Assembly: GCA_016699305.1 (NCBI GenBank)
Contig: CP064970.1
Coordinates: 372,001-436,000, forward strand
DNA: 64,000 bases
From: Alphaproteobacteria bacterium
GTDB taxonomy: Bacteria > Pseudomonadota > Alphaproteobacteria > GCA-016699305
Direction of reading: 5' to 3'
The notes under the pieces are model-generated. The model was not told the DNA's origin. It saw nothing but the letters and a program-made list of their open reading frames with translations, and ran no database searches. Positions 22,001 to 30,756 of the stretch are shown here, one piece after another. The translations under genes were made by a program, and so were the position numbers. Numbering within the stretch: position 1 is the first letter of the stretch; the number at the start of each line of letters is the position of its first letter.

Positions 22001-22605
22001 GCGAATTCGTCGCCGCCACCGCCGAGATGCGTTCGCGCCGCGACGTGTTGGACAATCTGGTTCTGGAATTGCGCCAATCGCTGCAAGGTGCCTTCGACTC
22101 AAGCCTGCAAAAGGAAGAAGACTGGCGTTTGATGATGAACCGCGTATCGGGCAATCTGGAATCCACCATCCGCGAAGTGATGAGCGAGATCGGGCAGCAG
22201 ATCGCGCAGACGCAGCATCAATTCGGCATGCTGACCCAGCAGGTGGAACGTTTGTCGGATCAGACAGACTCGGCTTCGCAGCACACGATGCGCGTGATTA
22301 CCTCTCTGTCGCAACAGGGCCAGCAGGCCATCTCCACCACGGGCGAGATCGAACGCCGCCTGGAGATGATGACCAGCCGTCTGGACAACGCCGCCAAGGA
22401 CAACACGCAAAGCATCTCGCGCATGAGCGAGGATGTGGTGATGCGCGTCGCGACGCTGCAATCGTCGCTCAACGGCACGTTGGAGCGTCTGGCCATCCTC
22501 GGCCAATTGACCTCCACATTGGGCGCCGTGGCCGGTCAGCTGGGGCAGTTGGTGCCCGTTTTGTCCGCTCTGCCCTTAGTGGACAACGAAGCCCGCCGCG
22601 CGTAA
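19099..22605 (+). CDS. Large membrane-anchored HAMP/coiled-coil protein
   Basis: A 1168-residue protein built like a receptor. One transmembrane helix lies at ~18-39 and a periplasmic helical segment follows. A second helix at ~199-222 (FFLAAIGLGLGLVLAGSLAW) leads to a HAMP domain at ~223-275 (LSPLNSLARSLIGLEKGQLD). About 850 residues of almost uninterrupted Gln/Glu/Arg/Leu-rich coiled coil with pseudo-repeats follow (many LR..M/Q..L heptads). Unlike methyl-accepting chemotaxis proteins, I see no conserved signalling-tip hairpin, and there is no kinase or cyclase domain. It could be a scaffold or spatial organiser. No Cys-rich or catalytic motif is visible. The ribosome site is weak. Confidence 0.75.
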   Translation: MSDKDTQHIHKPAQMGDWLTTAVWITGLAAFLGLAVVTAQVKSEYDRLAVAPVASATAAALPPEMEEIRQSLGYSGFSGAMTRFLRDRKPEQQMEMRQSLDKALASLDRLRAKAAGQEARAMEAELRALMGPFQQIEETAARAVTNSDVTFSAGTALPALMTLPLIENRLTQAQNLMAGGQQKSTEITWRQDLSRLNQRLFFLAAIGLGLGLVLAGSLAWAVRRQFLSPLNSLARSLIGLEKGQLDRPVWGTEGEGEMGELARLLERLRQRFASVPDVTLPEEKDQEGLPLQLRFEGKAAAVFSSLTDEMSRAVDSLQGTERKLIEMVEQERSGFQDASRHWQTQNDSLLVLADHMRNQMAQTADRLTMTEMSLREMRDTIVADLAGLSVSLRDQTQQMGITAQRSGEDLRDFLGRVELATTQSLNDLQISLREAVDGASRSARQEGEGFRSTVQALESDISQTLHQLTDRLEVEAALRMRTLNEENDSLRAAMADLRDTSLGQVKELAGDLSNEMRQMLTDTRREGEISREALQSWQQALAERTQGLAEQLSYRMQELQDNATTHFQALRDSATQHMDVTQSGLTEQARRLEMTAQTGQEILDRGLNDLRQSVTGIIGQIANEMTGESARMWQRLEQEAISSRDASEGWRQSVSGEIQATQRMMIDALRQTQDNFVNEINTSWSGAQRGQVDLREALAEIHGVVSTGLVEVKSVLGQHMEGVQSLAERESSVTAESLRGWRDALDVGMSALRDNVVAHMQTLGDLAGQGQDRVSHAVGELQDAFNDAWQRFETQLNERTGTVTEIVRLTANETQDALRGLLNINRNLGRASEDAQSLVAKYDAGLQRSVGRMEAVVLTMENESGSARQAAISAHQQAETTLALLQQAQEAMRDLLTGLARRVSETVNVTQDLRQATNRLTEQGQRTAEEFSMTLADMRQQTGEIQGRLVEAQSLVGTASSSLRSAEGEFVAATAEMRSRRDVLDNLVLELRQSLQGAFDSSLQKEEDWRLMMNRVSGNLESTIREVMSEIGQQIAQTQHQFGMLTQQVERLSDQTDSASQHTMRVITSLSQQGQQAISTTGEIERRLEMMTSRLDNAAKDNTQSISRMSEDVVMRVATLQSSLNGTLERLAILGQLTSTLGAVAGQLGQLVPVLSALPLVDNEARRA

Positions 22606-22777
22606 ACGCCTATCTTCCTGATAAGATGGATCACGGCTCGGCCTTCTTGGCTAAACGGGAGCGCATCTCGCGTCGATTGATCAAATTTTCAACAAATCCT
22701 CGGCATAATCAGCCGGATATCAATCATGGCCGTTTTATCATCCGATATAGCCCGATCTTGGGCAGAGGTGATGTGCC

Positions 22778-23626
22778 ATGGTCGAACACAACAAACGAAT
22801 TACCGAGATATCCTACAATAAGGACGGCTTTCGATCGAACCTGGCCGCCAAAAAAGGCGTCTATTACCTCGAGTTCGATCATGGGTTGGTCGATCGCGCC
22901 AAGATCACCGGTCATCCCGAGAGCGACCCCGCGCCGTTCTTCCCCAGGGCCTTTTTGCGTCTGGACCAGGGGTATGATGCCCCCGAGAAGGCGCAAGAAG
23001 TGGCCTCACTCGTGGAAAATCTGTTCCACGAGCATAGAAAGGATGTCTTTCCTAACGAAAAGGCTTCCTTGCGGCGCGGCGGCATGTTCCACGATGCCGA
23101 ACAAGCGCGGCTGACCATAAAATCCCTTGCTGACTTCGCGCAGGCCGAGGGGCCACAGGCGATGGTAACGGCGATCGCCACCGGCCTTGGAATCCCTGTT
23201 CAGGAAATGTCACCCACAGACGCCAAACCCGCTTTGGACCCCGGACAGGAATGGGGCGGCAGAACATGGGCAAAAATGGAATCCGTGATTAAACTCGGCG
23301 ACTCGCATTTCATGTGTGTATCCGCGCCCTATGGCGCGCCTGAGGTGCATTTTGTAAACAAACTGGGCGACGCGAAAGAATCGTACGCTTTCGCTTCTGC
23401 CATGGAGCCCGAGGAACTAAAAAAAGGAATCTCAAGTTTCGTCAATCATGCCTGCGATGGCGTCAAGCTGGGACGCAACGCCACGGCCCTAAGAGAAACG
23501 CTACTACAAGAGGGATTGTCACAACACAGGCTGTGCCGCCCACAAACAGAAGCCCCGCAGCGCCATGCCGAAAAGCCCCGCATGACACATGCGGCCTATG
23601 GACAGGTGCAGCTTAGGTGTGGATGA
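22778..23626 (+). CDS. Hypothetical cytoplasmic protein
   Basis: A 282-residue product without signal peptide or membrane segments; no family recognised. It begins MVEHNKRITEISYNKDGFRS after AGAGGTG. The C-terminal ~40 residues are basic and His/Arg/Gln-rich. It stands alone between the coiled-coil gene and ahcY, which converges on it. Confidence 0.6.
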   Translation: MVEHNKRITEISYNKDGFRSNLAAKKGVYYLEFDHGLVDRAKITGHPESDPAPFFPRAFLRLDQGYDAPEKAQEVASLVENLFHEHRKDVFPNEKASLRRGGMFHDAEQARLTIKSLADFAQAEGPQAMVTAIATGLGIPVQEMSPTDAKPALDPGQEWGGRTWAKMESVIKLGDSHFMCVSAPYGAPEVHFVNKLGDAKESYAFASAMEPEELKKGISSFVNHACDGVKLGRNATALRETLLQEGLSQHRLCRPQTEAPQRHAEKPRMTHAAYGQVQLRCG

Positions 23627-23772
23627 AGAATCTTCCGGTAAAAGCACGGAAGTCCTGGAACGCCCATTATACTGCAACAACGCCCTAGGCTCGAGCAGGC
23701 ATGATGCTAAGCGGGCTGTTTAAGGAATTAGCAGAAAGATGCGGCGCTGACCCAAACGAGTAGTAAGAAAGA

Positions 23773-23838
23773 GAGGCGATCATCAAGGACCCAACCCATT
23801 TAACAGTCCTAGGCCGATCGCCTCAATCCCCCTTTTTG
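23773..23838. terminator. Bidirectional hairpin terminator between convergent genes
   Basis: A 9-bp inverted repeat (23773-23781 with 23816-23824) encloses a second 5-bp pairing (AGGAC with GTCCT). On the plus side it is followed by CCCCCTTTTT, and on the minus side by a CTCTCTTTCTT stretch. It lies 16 bp past the ahcY stop codon, and so can end both ahcY and the upstream plus-strand transcript. Confidence 0.65.
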
Positions 23839-23839
23839 A

Positions 23840-25177
23840 CTAATACCGATAACGATCGTCCTTATATGGACCACCCACCGGCACGCCCAGATAGTCGGCT
23901 TGCTTCTGGCTTAGATGAGTCAGCTTGACGCCGATCTTATCCAAATGTAGCCGCGCGACCTTTTCATCCAACTGTTTGGGCAGGGTATAGACCTTGTTTT
24001 CGTATTTCTTGTGGTTCTGCCACAGCTCGATCTGCGCCAAGACCTGGTTGGTAAAGGACGCGCTCATCACGAAGCTGGGATGGCCCTTGGCGCAGCCCAG
24101 ATTGACCAAGCGTCCCTTGGCCAGCACGATCAGGCGCTTGCCATCGGGGAAGACCACCTCATCCACCTGAGGCTTCACCTCTTCCCAACGATAGTTACGC
24201 AACGAGGCGATATCGATCTCCGAGTCGAAATGGCCGATATTGCACAAGATCGCGCCGCTCTTCATGTGGCGCATGTGGTCCAAGGTCACCACATCGACAT
24301 TGCCGGTGGCGGTGACGAAGATATCGCCATAGCCGGCGGCCTCCTCCATCGTGGTGACCTGATAGCCTTCCATCGCCGCCTGCAAGGCCGTGATCGGGTC
24401 GATCTCGGTCACCAAAACGCGCGCGCCTTGGCCGCGCAGCGAGGCGGCGGAACCCTTGCCCACATCGCCATAGCCGCACACCACGGCCACCTTGCCCGCC
24501 AACATGACGCCGGTGGCGCGTTTGATGCCATCCACCAAGCTTTCGCGGCACCCATACAGATTATCGAATTTCGACTTGGTGACGCTGTCATTCACATTGA
24601 TCGCCGGAACCATCAGATTCCCCGCGCGGGCGCGTTCGTACAGACGATGCACGCCCGTGGTCGTCTCCTCGGACAAGCCCCTGACATCCTTCATCAGGTC
24701 TGCATGATTCGCATGCATGACCTCGGTCAGGTCGCCGCCATCGTCCAACAGCATATTGGGACGCCAGCCATCGGGACCGGTGATGGTTTGTTCGATGCAC
24801 CACAAAGATTCGTCTTCGGTCTGGCCCTTCCAGGCAAAAACAGGGATGCCAGCCGCCGCGATGGCCGCCGCCGCCTGATCCTGTGTCGAATAGATGTTGC
24901 ATGAGGACCAGCGAATTTCCGCGCCCAATTCACGCAAGGTTTCAATCAGAACCGCCGTTTCCGTGGTCATGTGCAGACAGCCCGCGATGCGCGCGCCCTT
25001 AAGCGGCTTGGTCTTGCCATACTCCGCGCGCAGGGCCATCAGGCCGGGCATCTCGCCTTCGGCAATGCGGATTTCTCGCCGACCCCAATCGGCCAACGAC
25101 ATATCTTGTACCTTGAAATCACCCGAAGCCGGCGGGGCGGCATGATCGTTTTTGGGGGAAGCGGCCTTGGCCGACAT
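23840..25177 (-). CDS. ahcY: Adenosylhomocysteinase (SAH hydrolase)
   Basis: Splits S-adenosylhomocysteine into adenosine and homocysteine, recycling the methylation product. The 445-residue protein starts at 25177 after AAGGAGG; the frame runs ten codons further upstream but through the ribosome site. Hallmarks are HMTTETAVLIETL, a VPAINVNDSVTKSKFDN substrate segment, the NAD-binding VVCGYGDVGKGSA, GHFDSEID and the C-terminal tail ending YKDDRYRY (Lys/Tyr for NAD). A SAH riboswitch was looked for upstream and not recognised. Confidence 0.97.
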   Translation of the reverse strand: MSAKAASPKNDHAAPPASGDFKVQDMSLADWGRREIRIAEGEMPGLMALRAEYGKTKPLKGARIAGCLHMTTETAVLIETLRELGAEIRWSSCNIYSTQDQAAAAIAAAGIPVFAWKGQTEDESLWCIEQTITGPDGWRPNMLLDDGGDLTEVMHANHADLMKDVRGLSEETTTGVHRLYERARAGNLMVPAINVNDSVTKSKFDNLYGCRESLVDGIKRATGVMLAGKVAVVCGYGDVGKGSAASLRGQGARVLVTEIDPITALQAAMEGYQVTTMEEAAGYGDIFVTATGNVDVVTLDHMRHMKSGAILCNIGHFDSEIDIASLRNYRWEEVKPQVDEVVFPDGKRLIVLAKGRLVNLGCAKGHPSFVMSASFTNQVLAQIELWQNHKKYENKVYTLPKQLDEKVARLHLDKIGVKLTHLSQKQADYLGVPVGGPYKDDRYRY

Positions 25178-25297
25178 GGGATCCTCCTTAGAAAGACTTT
25201 GTTTCATGTGATAACGGAAGGCGCAGCATATCCCATGCCAATGCCTACGGCAACCAGGCCAACCGACCTAAAATAAGCCGAACCTAGTACGAGACTT

Positions 25298-26308
25298 TCA
25301 CAGCCAGCCCTTACGTTTGAACAACCACACGGGAACCACGGCGGATAGCGCAATCACTACCAATGCCAAAGGATAGGCCCAAGGCTGCTCCAATTCGGGC
25401 ATATGGCGGAAATTCATTCCGTAAATGCTGGCGATCAAAGTCGGCGGAAGAAATGCCGCAGCGGCAACCGAAAATATCTTGATGATGTTGTTTTGCTCGA
25501 TGGAAATCAGTCCCAACACGGCATCCAGTAGAAACGTGGTCTCATGCGCCAGGAATTGCGCATGGTCGCTCAGCGAGCGCAAATCCGTGTCCAGGGTGCG
25601 GATGCGCGAGCTTTGCTCCTTGGTCAAACGGCCCAAGAAGTTCGTGTCCATAAAGACCTGAAGCCGCAACATGCCGTTCAGGCATTCGCGGATTTTGTGG
25701 ATCATGTCGCCCGACTGGCTAAGGCCGCGCATGGCCGTATCCAGCCATTTGCCGTGATAGCGGGGGGTCAGTTGATGCTTTTTCTTTTGTTCCAGCGCGT
25801 GATCGGCGTTCTGCTGGAATATCTCGGTTGAAAGATCGTCGATCTGATGGGCGACATATTCCAGAATATCCGCCGTGCGATCAGCCACCGCATCCAACAT
25901 GCACAAAGCCGCGTCAACAGAAGTCGCCAACATGTCCGGCTGACGGCGGATGCGGAACGCGAAGGTATCCAGGGCGCGCGGTTTGCAAAACCGCACCGTC
26001 AACATATGGGTGGGCGTGATCACGATGGTCAAATCGTCGACAGTCGGATGAATGCTCTCGGCCGCCGAGAGGATCGAGGTGGTCATGAACAAAGCATCGC
26101 CTTCCAGATATAAACGACTGGATGCCTCGATCTCCTCCATTTCAGACAGAGTCGGCAGGTCCAAGGATAATGCCTTCGAGATATAATTCCGTTCTTCCTC
26201 CTCGGGCTGCAACAGATCGATCCACACAGTGCTCTCGGGAACGTCCTGCCCCGGTTCCAAACGCACGTCATGCACGCGGCCATCACGCAAGGCATAGGCG
26301 GTAATCAT
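25298..26308 (-). CDS. corA: CorA-family magnesium/divalent metal transporter
   Basis: Homopentameric Mg2+ channel of the inner membrane. The 336-residue protein has a cytoplasmic alpha/beta plus helical domain and two C-terminal transmembrane helices. The signature YGMNF lies just after the first helix (FLPPTLIASIYGMNF). The short C-terminal cytoplasmic tail is basic (FKRKGWL). Its start overlaps the folD stop by 4 bp (ATGA), so the two are translationally coupled in a yggT-folD-corA operon. Confidence 0.94.
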   Translation of the reverse strand: MITAYALRDGRVHDVRLEPGQDVPESTVWIDLLQPEEEERNYISKALSLDLPTLSEMEEIEASSRLYLEGDALFMTTSILSAAESIHPTVDDLTIVITPTHMLTVRFCKPRALDTFAFRIRRQPDMLATSVDAALCMLDAVADRTADILEYVAHQIDDLSTEIFQQNADHALEQKKKHQLTPRYHGKWLDTAMRGLSQSGDMIHKIRECLNGMLRLQVFMDTNFLGRLTKEQSSRIRTLDTDLRSLSDHAQFLAHETTFLLDAVLGLISIEQNNIIKIFSVAAAAFLPPTLIASIYGMNFRHMPELEQPWAYPLALVVIALSAVVPVWLFKRKGWL

Positions 26309-27192
26309 TGCGGCACCCCCATTCCCTGGAGCGCGCAGGCCGCCTCAAGCGTATTGGCAAACAGACACGCAATCGTCATCGGTCCCACGCCGCCGGGGAC
26401 AGGCGTGATGAATCCGGCTCGGGAGGCCGCCTCGTCAAACGCCACATCGCCCACAAGAGTGGTCTTGTCTGCCTGTTCGAGTCGGCTGATCCCCACATCG
26501 ATCACGCATGCCCCGGGCTTGATCCAATCGCCGCGCACCATCCCAGCCTGACCTGTGGCCGCGACAAGGATATCCGCCTGCCGAGATTCGGCAGCCAGAT
26601 CGCGGCTGCGCGAATGGGTGCTGGTGACCGTGCAATCCGCATGCAGCAGCATGGCCGCCATGGGACGCCCCACAAGATTCGAACGTCCCAACACCACAGC
26701 TTTTAATCCTGACAGATTCTCACCCAAAGCCTCGCGGATCAGCATCATGCATCCGCGCGGTGTGCAAGGCTGCAACCCCGGCAAGCCCAGATTCAAACGC
26801 CCGACATTCAACGGATGAAGACCATCGACATCCTTATCCGGCGCGATGGCGGCAATGATGGTCGAAGCGGATAACGGCTTGGGCAAAGGCATCTGCACCA
26901 ATATTCCATGCACGTCGGATGCTTGGTTCAGCGTGCCAATCAGGGCCAGCAGCTCATCTTGTGGGATCGTGGCCGGCAGGGTATGCACCACCGAATGCAT
27001 TCCGATACTCTCGGCGGTACGTTTCTTATTGCGGATATAGATTTGGCTGGCCGGATCATCGCCCACCAACACCGCCGCCAAACATGGAACCGTGCCGCCC
27101 CGCTTTTGCAGCACATCGACCTTGCGCGACACATCGCCCAAAAGCCGTGTCGATAACGCCTTGCCGTCTATGATGCGGGCCGCTGTCGTCAT
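26305..27192 (-). CDS. folD: Bifunctional methylene-THF dehydrogenase/cyclohydrolase
   Basis: Interconverts 5,10-methylene-, methenyl- and 10-formyl-tetrahydrofolate with NADP. About 295 residues, the usual length, from the ATG at 27192 (MTTAARIIDGKAL). Motifs are VGDDPASQIYIRNKKRTAE (the catalytic Lys lies in this region), VQMPLPKPL, DKDVDGLHPLNVG, VVLGRSNLVGRPMA (dinucleotide site) and FITPVPGGVGPMT near the C-terminus. The gene follows yggT by 25 bp. Confidence 0.96.
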   Translation of the reverse strand: MTTAARIIDGKALSTRLLGDVSRKVDVLQKRGGTVPCLAAVLVGDDPASQIYIRNKKRTAESIGMHSVVHTLPATIPQDELLALIGTLNQASDVHGILVQMPLPKPLSASTIIAAIAPDKDVDGLHPLNVGRLNLGLPGLQPCTPRGCMMLIREALGENLSGLKAVVLGRSNLVGRPMAAMLLHADCTVTSTHSRSRDLAAESRQADILVAATGQAGMVRGDWIKPGACVIDVGISRLEQADKTTLVGDVAFDEAASRAGFITPVPGGVGPMTIACLFANTLEAACALQGMGVPQ

Positions 27193-27217
27193 GATGCGTT
27201 CCGATATCTCCTCGTCA

Positions 27218-27499
27218 TCACAATGGGCCGTATTCACGCATCAAATTGCGCAAAAATACGATCACAAGGATCACCACGATCGGCGATAGGTCCACGCCAC
27301 CGATGCTGGGAAGGAAGCGACGAATGCGGGCCAAGACCGGCTCGGTGATCTGGTGCATAAAGCCCAGAATTGCCCGAACCGCCGGGTTATAGACATTGAT
27401 GACGTTGAACGCCACCAACCAACTGACGATGGCCGAAATGATGATGACCCACAAATACATATCCAGCGCCAAATCCAGCACGATGAACAACGATGTCAT
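27218..27499 (-). CDS. yggT: YggT-family membrane protein
   Basis: A 93-residue protein starting at 27499 with GGAGAT upstream. It has two hydrophobic helices flanking the family motif NPAVRAILGFMHQITEP and then RIRRFLPSIGGVDLSP, the standard YggT/Ycf19 signature. Family members have been linked to envelope or division functions and osmotic stress, but the biochemical role is unclear. It is first gene of the yggT-folD-corA unit. Confidence 0.9.
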   Translation of the reverse strand: MTSLFIVLDLALDMYLWVIIISAIVSWLVAFNVINVYNPAVRAILGFMHQITEPVLARIRRFLPSIGGVDLSPIVVILVIVFLRNLMREYGPL

Positions 27500-27758
27500 C
27501 GGGTATCTCCATTCTTGTTTTCGTCTCCCGCACCCATCGGGCGGGTTCGTGGTGGAGGTTAGCAGCCTGGAAGGTCGCGTCAATCTTTTGCAGATTGACA
27601 CCAAGAGATGAAAAAAAGCTCAAGTTGCGCTTATCGCCACAAGAAAGCAGCGCCGCGAGGGAAAGCGGCGCTGCCTGGGGAGGGATAAATGATGTAAAGA
27701 AAACACAGAAGAAGCAGTAATCACCCACGCAAAAAACCGATTTTTTCCATGGCATCCC

Positions 27759-28592
27759 TTATGTTGGCACATATGTCGATTTTGTAAGGGAACGCCATTC
27801 GTGATCGTGATCAGGCCGAGTCAGCTTGTGTTGATGGCGATTTCCAGCGTGTACTGCACGAGTGGGACCCGGATCTCGTGAACCTGGCTTGGTAATCAAC
27901 GAATTACAGTAGTCTGACGCCACTTTAGGTAACGTAACATGGGCCTTTGCTGCCGCATCAACACACTGCTGGGCCGCTTTGGGGGCCAATGCTCTGTTAA
28001 TAGCCATGACGACCTGAATAGCTTGATAATTGTCGATATGATCCTCTTCATGCCGGGATATCTCTGCTTTTGTGGTCGTAACCTCTTTGGAGATAGCGTC
28101 AAAGCTGTTGACTTTGCCTTCGGCATGAACTGAAAAGTCATCTATAGCTCTGGTGTCGCCAGTATAAGCCGCATATGAGGCAACCTCGCGAATGACCCCT
28201 TCACGAAGTTCAGCAACATCTTTGCTCGACCCAATCGGAACAAATTTAGGGTCAAGGAAACGCGCGAAATGTAAGAGCGCCAGATGACGGTAATAGGGCG
28301 AATTGTCACTATCCTTGTCATCTGGATGTGACTCATCCGAATTCAGCACATTATAGATCGCCCCAAGCCTTTCACGATAGACATTCTTTAGACTCACACA
28401 TTGATCATCGCTAGCCCGATTATCGCCTGGGGCCTGCATTTTCTCGAAAAAATCTTCCATCACGGCCTTGTAATTTGCACGGCCAGCCTCCATCAATTTA
28501 TAGCATTCAGTTGGCGGTATCGAGACGAGATTGAGACCAGGTTTTTCCGACCGATGTTCGAGAGCCGCATAACCAGATACGATGGTACTCAT
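27759..28592 (-). CDS. Hypothetical protein
   Basis: A 277-residue product from the ATG at 28592, which has a strong AGGAGGG ribosome site. It is cytoplasmic in appearance, mostly helical and acidic, with a basic, His-rich C-terminus. No recognised family. The codon and base usage is more AT-rich than neighbouring core genes, and the 5' flank is clearly AT-rich, so recent acquisition is possible. Confidence 0.65.
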   Translation of the reverse strand: MSTIVSGYAALEHRSEKPGLNLVSIPPTECYKLMEAGRANYKAVMEDFFEKMQAPGDNRASDDQCVSLKNVYRERLGAIYNVLNSDESHPDDKDSDNSPYYRHLALLHFARFLDPKFVPIGSSKDVAELREGVIREVASYAAYTGDTRAIDDFSVHAEGKVNSFDAISKEVTTTKAEISRHEEDHIDNYQAIQVVMAINRALAPKAAQQCVDAAAKAHVTLPKVASDYCNSLITKPGSRDPGPTRAVHAGNRHQHKLTRPDHDHEWRSLTKSTYVPT

Positions 28593-28919
28593 TGTTCCCT
28601 CCTGCCTCTCGTTATTCATGGCGTCATAGACATAACTTCTATGATGAAATTATATTTGTATAAAATTAAAAACGCAACTATTCTTTATGTGAATTGTCAT
28701 ATAGTTTCATTTTATCACAACTTGTTATGAATATTTACAGGATATAAAAACACCTACTTATCTAGTGGGCTTGATTTTTGCGGGTTTCGCTCTTTTTCCC
28801 CTTCTCATAATCCGTTTCTCGCCCCGCGCGCTGATTTGGTATGCAGATAACTCCGTTAGGCATACACACATCGCCCTGCCGGACAGGATAAATCTGTGGT
28901 AACGCCGAAAAAGAAGTAT
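28593..28919. other. AT-rich intergenic region upstream of the hypothetical gene
   Basis: 327 bp between the hypothetical gene and tRNA-Met. The part nearest the gene (about 28620-28760) is strongly AT-rich and probably holds its promoter, but no hexamer pair stands out. No RNA gene or repeat recognised. Confidence 0.4.
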
Positions 28920-28994
28920 TGGTAGCAGCGGAGGGATTTGAACCCCCGACCAAGGGATTATGATTCCCCTGCTCTACCGCTGAGCTACGCTGCC
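28920..28994 (-). tRNA. tRNA-Met (CAT), elongator type
   Basis: A 75-nt cloverleaf on the minus strand with encoded CCA. The acceptor stem GGCAGCG pairs with CGCTGCT (one G-U at the top). The D stem is GCTC/GAGC, the anticodon stem GGGGA/TCCCT has loop ATCATAA (anticodon CAT), and the T arm carries GGTTCAAATCC. The GAATCATAATC anticodon region is usual for elongator tRNA-Met; a lysidine-modified Ile2 tRNA is the alternative. Confidence 0.93.
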
Positions 28995-29193
28995 ACAAAC
29001 GGAGACGCAGCATATACTGATCGGCTGGCTCTGCCAAGGGATTCAGCAATTCTGGTTTTATGGGAACGAGGAAGTTTAAAACGAGGAAAGGGTAAAAGCA
29101 GAAGCTGTTAGTGTCGGCACGTTGTCCATGTGGGAAGTTTTTACATGCGCCTGACAATCTTAATCATTCAACTGGCTTGGAAGTTGAAGAACC

Positions 29194-30756
29194 TCACGCA
29201 CCCTGCAAAAGGCGACGCAGCAGATCCACATCCTGGCGCAGGTCCTTATCCGTCTGGCACAGCTCCTCCACCTTACGCACGGCGTGAATGACCGTGGTGT
29301 GGTCGCGACCACCGAAACGACGCCCGATATCCGGCAGAGAGCGCGAGGTCAGCTGCTTGGCCAGATACATCGCCACCTGACGCGGACGAGCCACCGCGCG
29401 CTCACGGCGCGTGGAGCACATCTCGGCCAGGCGCATATTGTAATGCTCGGCCACGCGACGCTGGATATCCTCGACCGTCAAGGTGCGGTCATGGGTGCGC
29501 AGAATGTCGTGCAGCACCTCGCCCACCATATCGAGGGAGATGGTCTGCCCCACGAGGTCGCCATGCGCCGTCAAACGGTTCAACGCGCCCTCTAATTCAC
29601 GCACATTCGACGTGATGCGATGCGCCAGGAACTCCAACACATTGGCGGGAACGCCGCGCCGCGACTGCTCGGCCTTTGACTGCAAGATACCCAAGCGCAG
29701 CTCATAGCTGGTGGGATGAATATCCGCGCACAGCCCCCAGCCTAGACGCGAACGCAAGCGTTCCTCGATTTGGTCCAGTTCTCGCGGAGATTTATCTGCG
29801 GAAACGACGATCTGTCGGTTCTCATCCACCAAGGCGTTAAAAGTATGAAAGAACTCTTCCTGTGTGGAATCTTTGCCGCTGATGAACTGCACATCATCGA
29901 TCATCAGCACATCGACCGAGCGAAACTCCTCTTTGAACGCCATCGTGTCTTTAAAGCGCAACGCCCGTACGAACTGATACATAAATTTTTCAGCCGACAT
30001 ATAGATCACGCGCCGACCGTTGTTCTGGCCACGAATATGCCAGGCAATGGCATGCATCAAATGCGTCTTGCCCAGCCCCACGCCTCCATACAGAAACAGG
30101 GGGTTAAACGACACAGAGGATGTTTCGGCCACGCGCCGCGCGGCGGCATGGGCCAATTCATTGGGCTTACCCACAACGAATTGGTCAAAGGTAAAGCGGG
30201 CATCCAGCGGCGCGCATAAATCATCGCGCCAGTCTTTCATGGCCGAGCTTACCGCCTTGGCAGGCAGACCGTTCACAGGCAACGCCGTCCCGATCAGCGG
30301 CATGGCCGTGCGGTCCGAATTTGCGGGAAGGTCGCCGATGGCACTTGTCTGGGTCTGACCAACCACAACGGGCTGTCCCGCAGATGCAACCTCGACCGAT
30401 GGCAAAACGCCAAAGCGGATGTCTTCCAGCTCGTATCCCGCCTCGCGCCAAGTGGCCGAGATCATGGCACCGTAATGCGTCTCCACCCAATCGCGCATGA
30501 ATCGCGTGGGCAGGCTGATGACCACCGTGCCGTCTTGGCCGCAGCGCTCACAGCGCATGCTTTCTAGCCAGCGGCGGAAATTTTCAGTGCCGACTTTTTT
30601 GCGCAACAAGGCGCGCACACTTAGCCACAACGCTTCGGTCGAAGGGGCGGAATCGGAATCGGCATTTGAAAGACTATGCGCAGCCGAGCGGCTGACCGCG
30701 GATGGGTGAATGTTGTCGGTGTGAATGGCCCGTGCGCCCATGCCCCCTACCCCCAT
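29194..30756 (-). CDS. dnaA: Chromosomal replication initiator DnaA
   Basis: AAA+ protein that melts oriC. The 520-residue protein starts at the ATG at 30756 after GGTAGAGGT. Domain I follows a ~35-residue polar leader. Domain III contains the Walker A GGVGLGKTHLMHAIAW, the Walker B VLMIDDVQFI and the sensor segment EELDQIEERLRSRLGWGL-like (here RELDQIEERLRSRLGWGL). Domain IV has the DnaA-box recognition signature GGRDHTTVIHAVRK. Domain I contains an unusual CERCG Cys pair. rpsT lies upstream on the same strand, as in many alphaproteobacteria. Confidence 0.97.
   Translation of the reverse strand: MGVGGMGARAIHTDNIHPSAVSRSAAHSLSNADSDSAPSTEALWLSVRALLRKKVGTENFRRWLESMRCERCGQDGTVVISLPTRFMRDWVETHYGAMISATWREAGYELEDIRFGVLPSVEVASAGQPVVVGQTQTSAIGDLPANSDRTAMPLIGTALPVNGLPAKAVSSAMKDWRDDLCAPLDARFTFDQFVVGKPNELAHAAARRVAETSSVSFNPLFLYGGVGLGKTHLMHAIAWHIRGQNNGRRVIYMSAEKFMYQFVRALRFKDTMAFKEEFRSVDVLMIDDVQFISGKDSTQEEFFHTFNALVDENRQIVVSADKSPRELDQIEERLRSRLGWGLCADIHPTSYELRLGILQSKAEQSRRGVPANVLEFLAHRITSNVRELEGALNRLTAHGDLVGQTISLDMVGEVLHDILRTHDRTLTVEDIQRRVAEHYNMRLAEMCSTRRERAVARPRQVAMYLAKQLTSRSLPDIGRRFGGRDHTTVIHAVRKVEELCQTDKDLRQDVDLLRRLLQGA

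Noticed and set aside
25178..25297. SAH riboswitch upstream of ahcY
   Set aside because: The sequence does not show the conserved core or pseudoknot elements of that riboswitch class.
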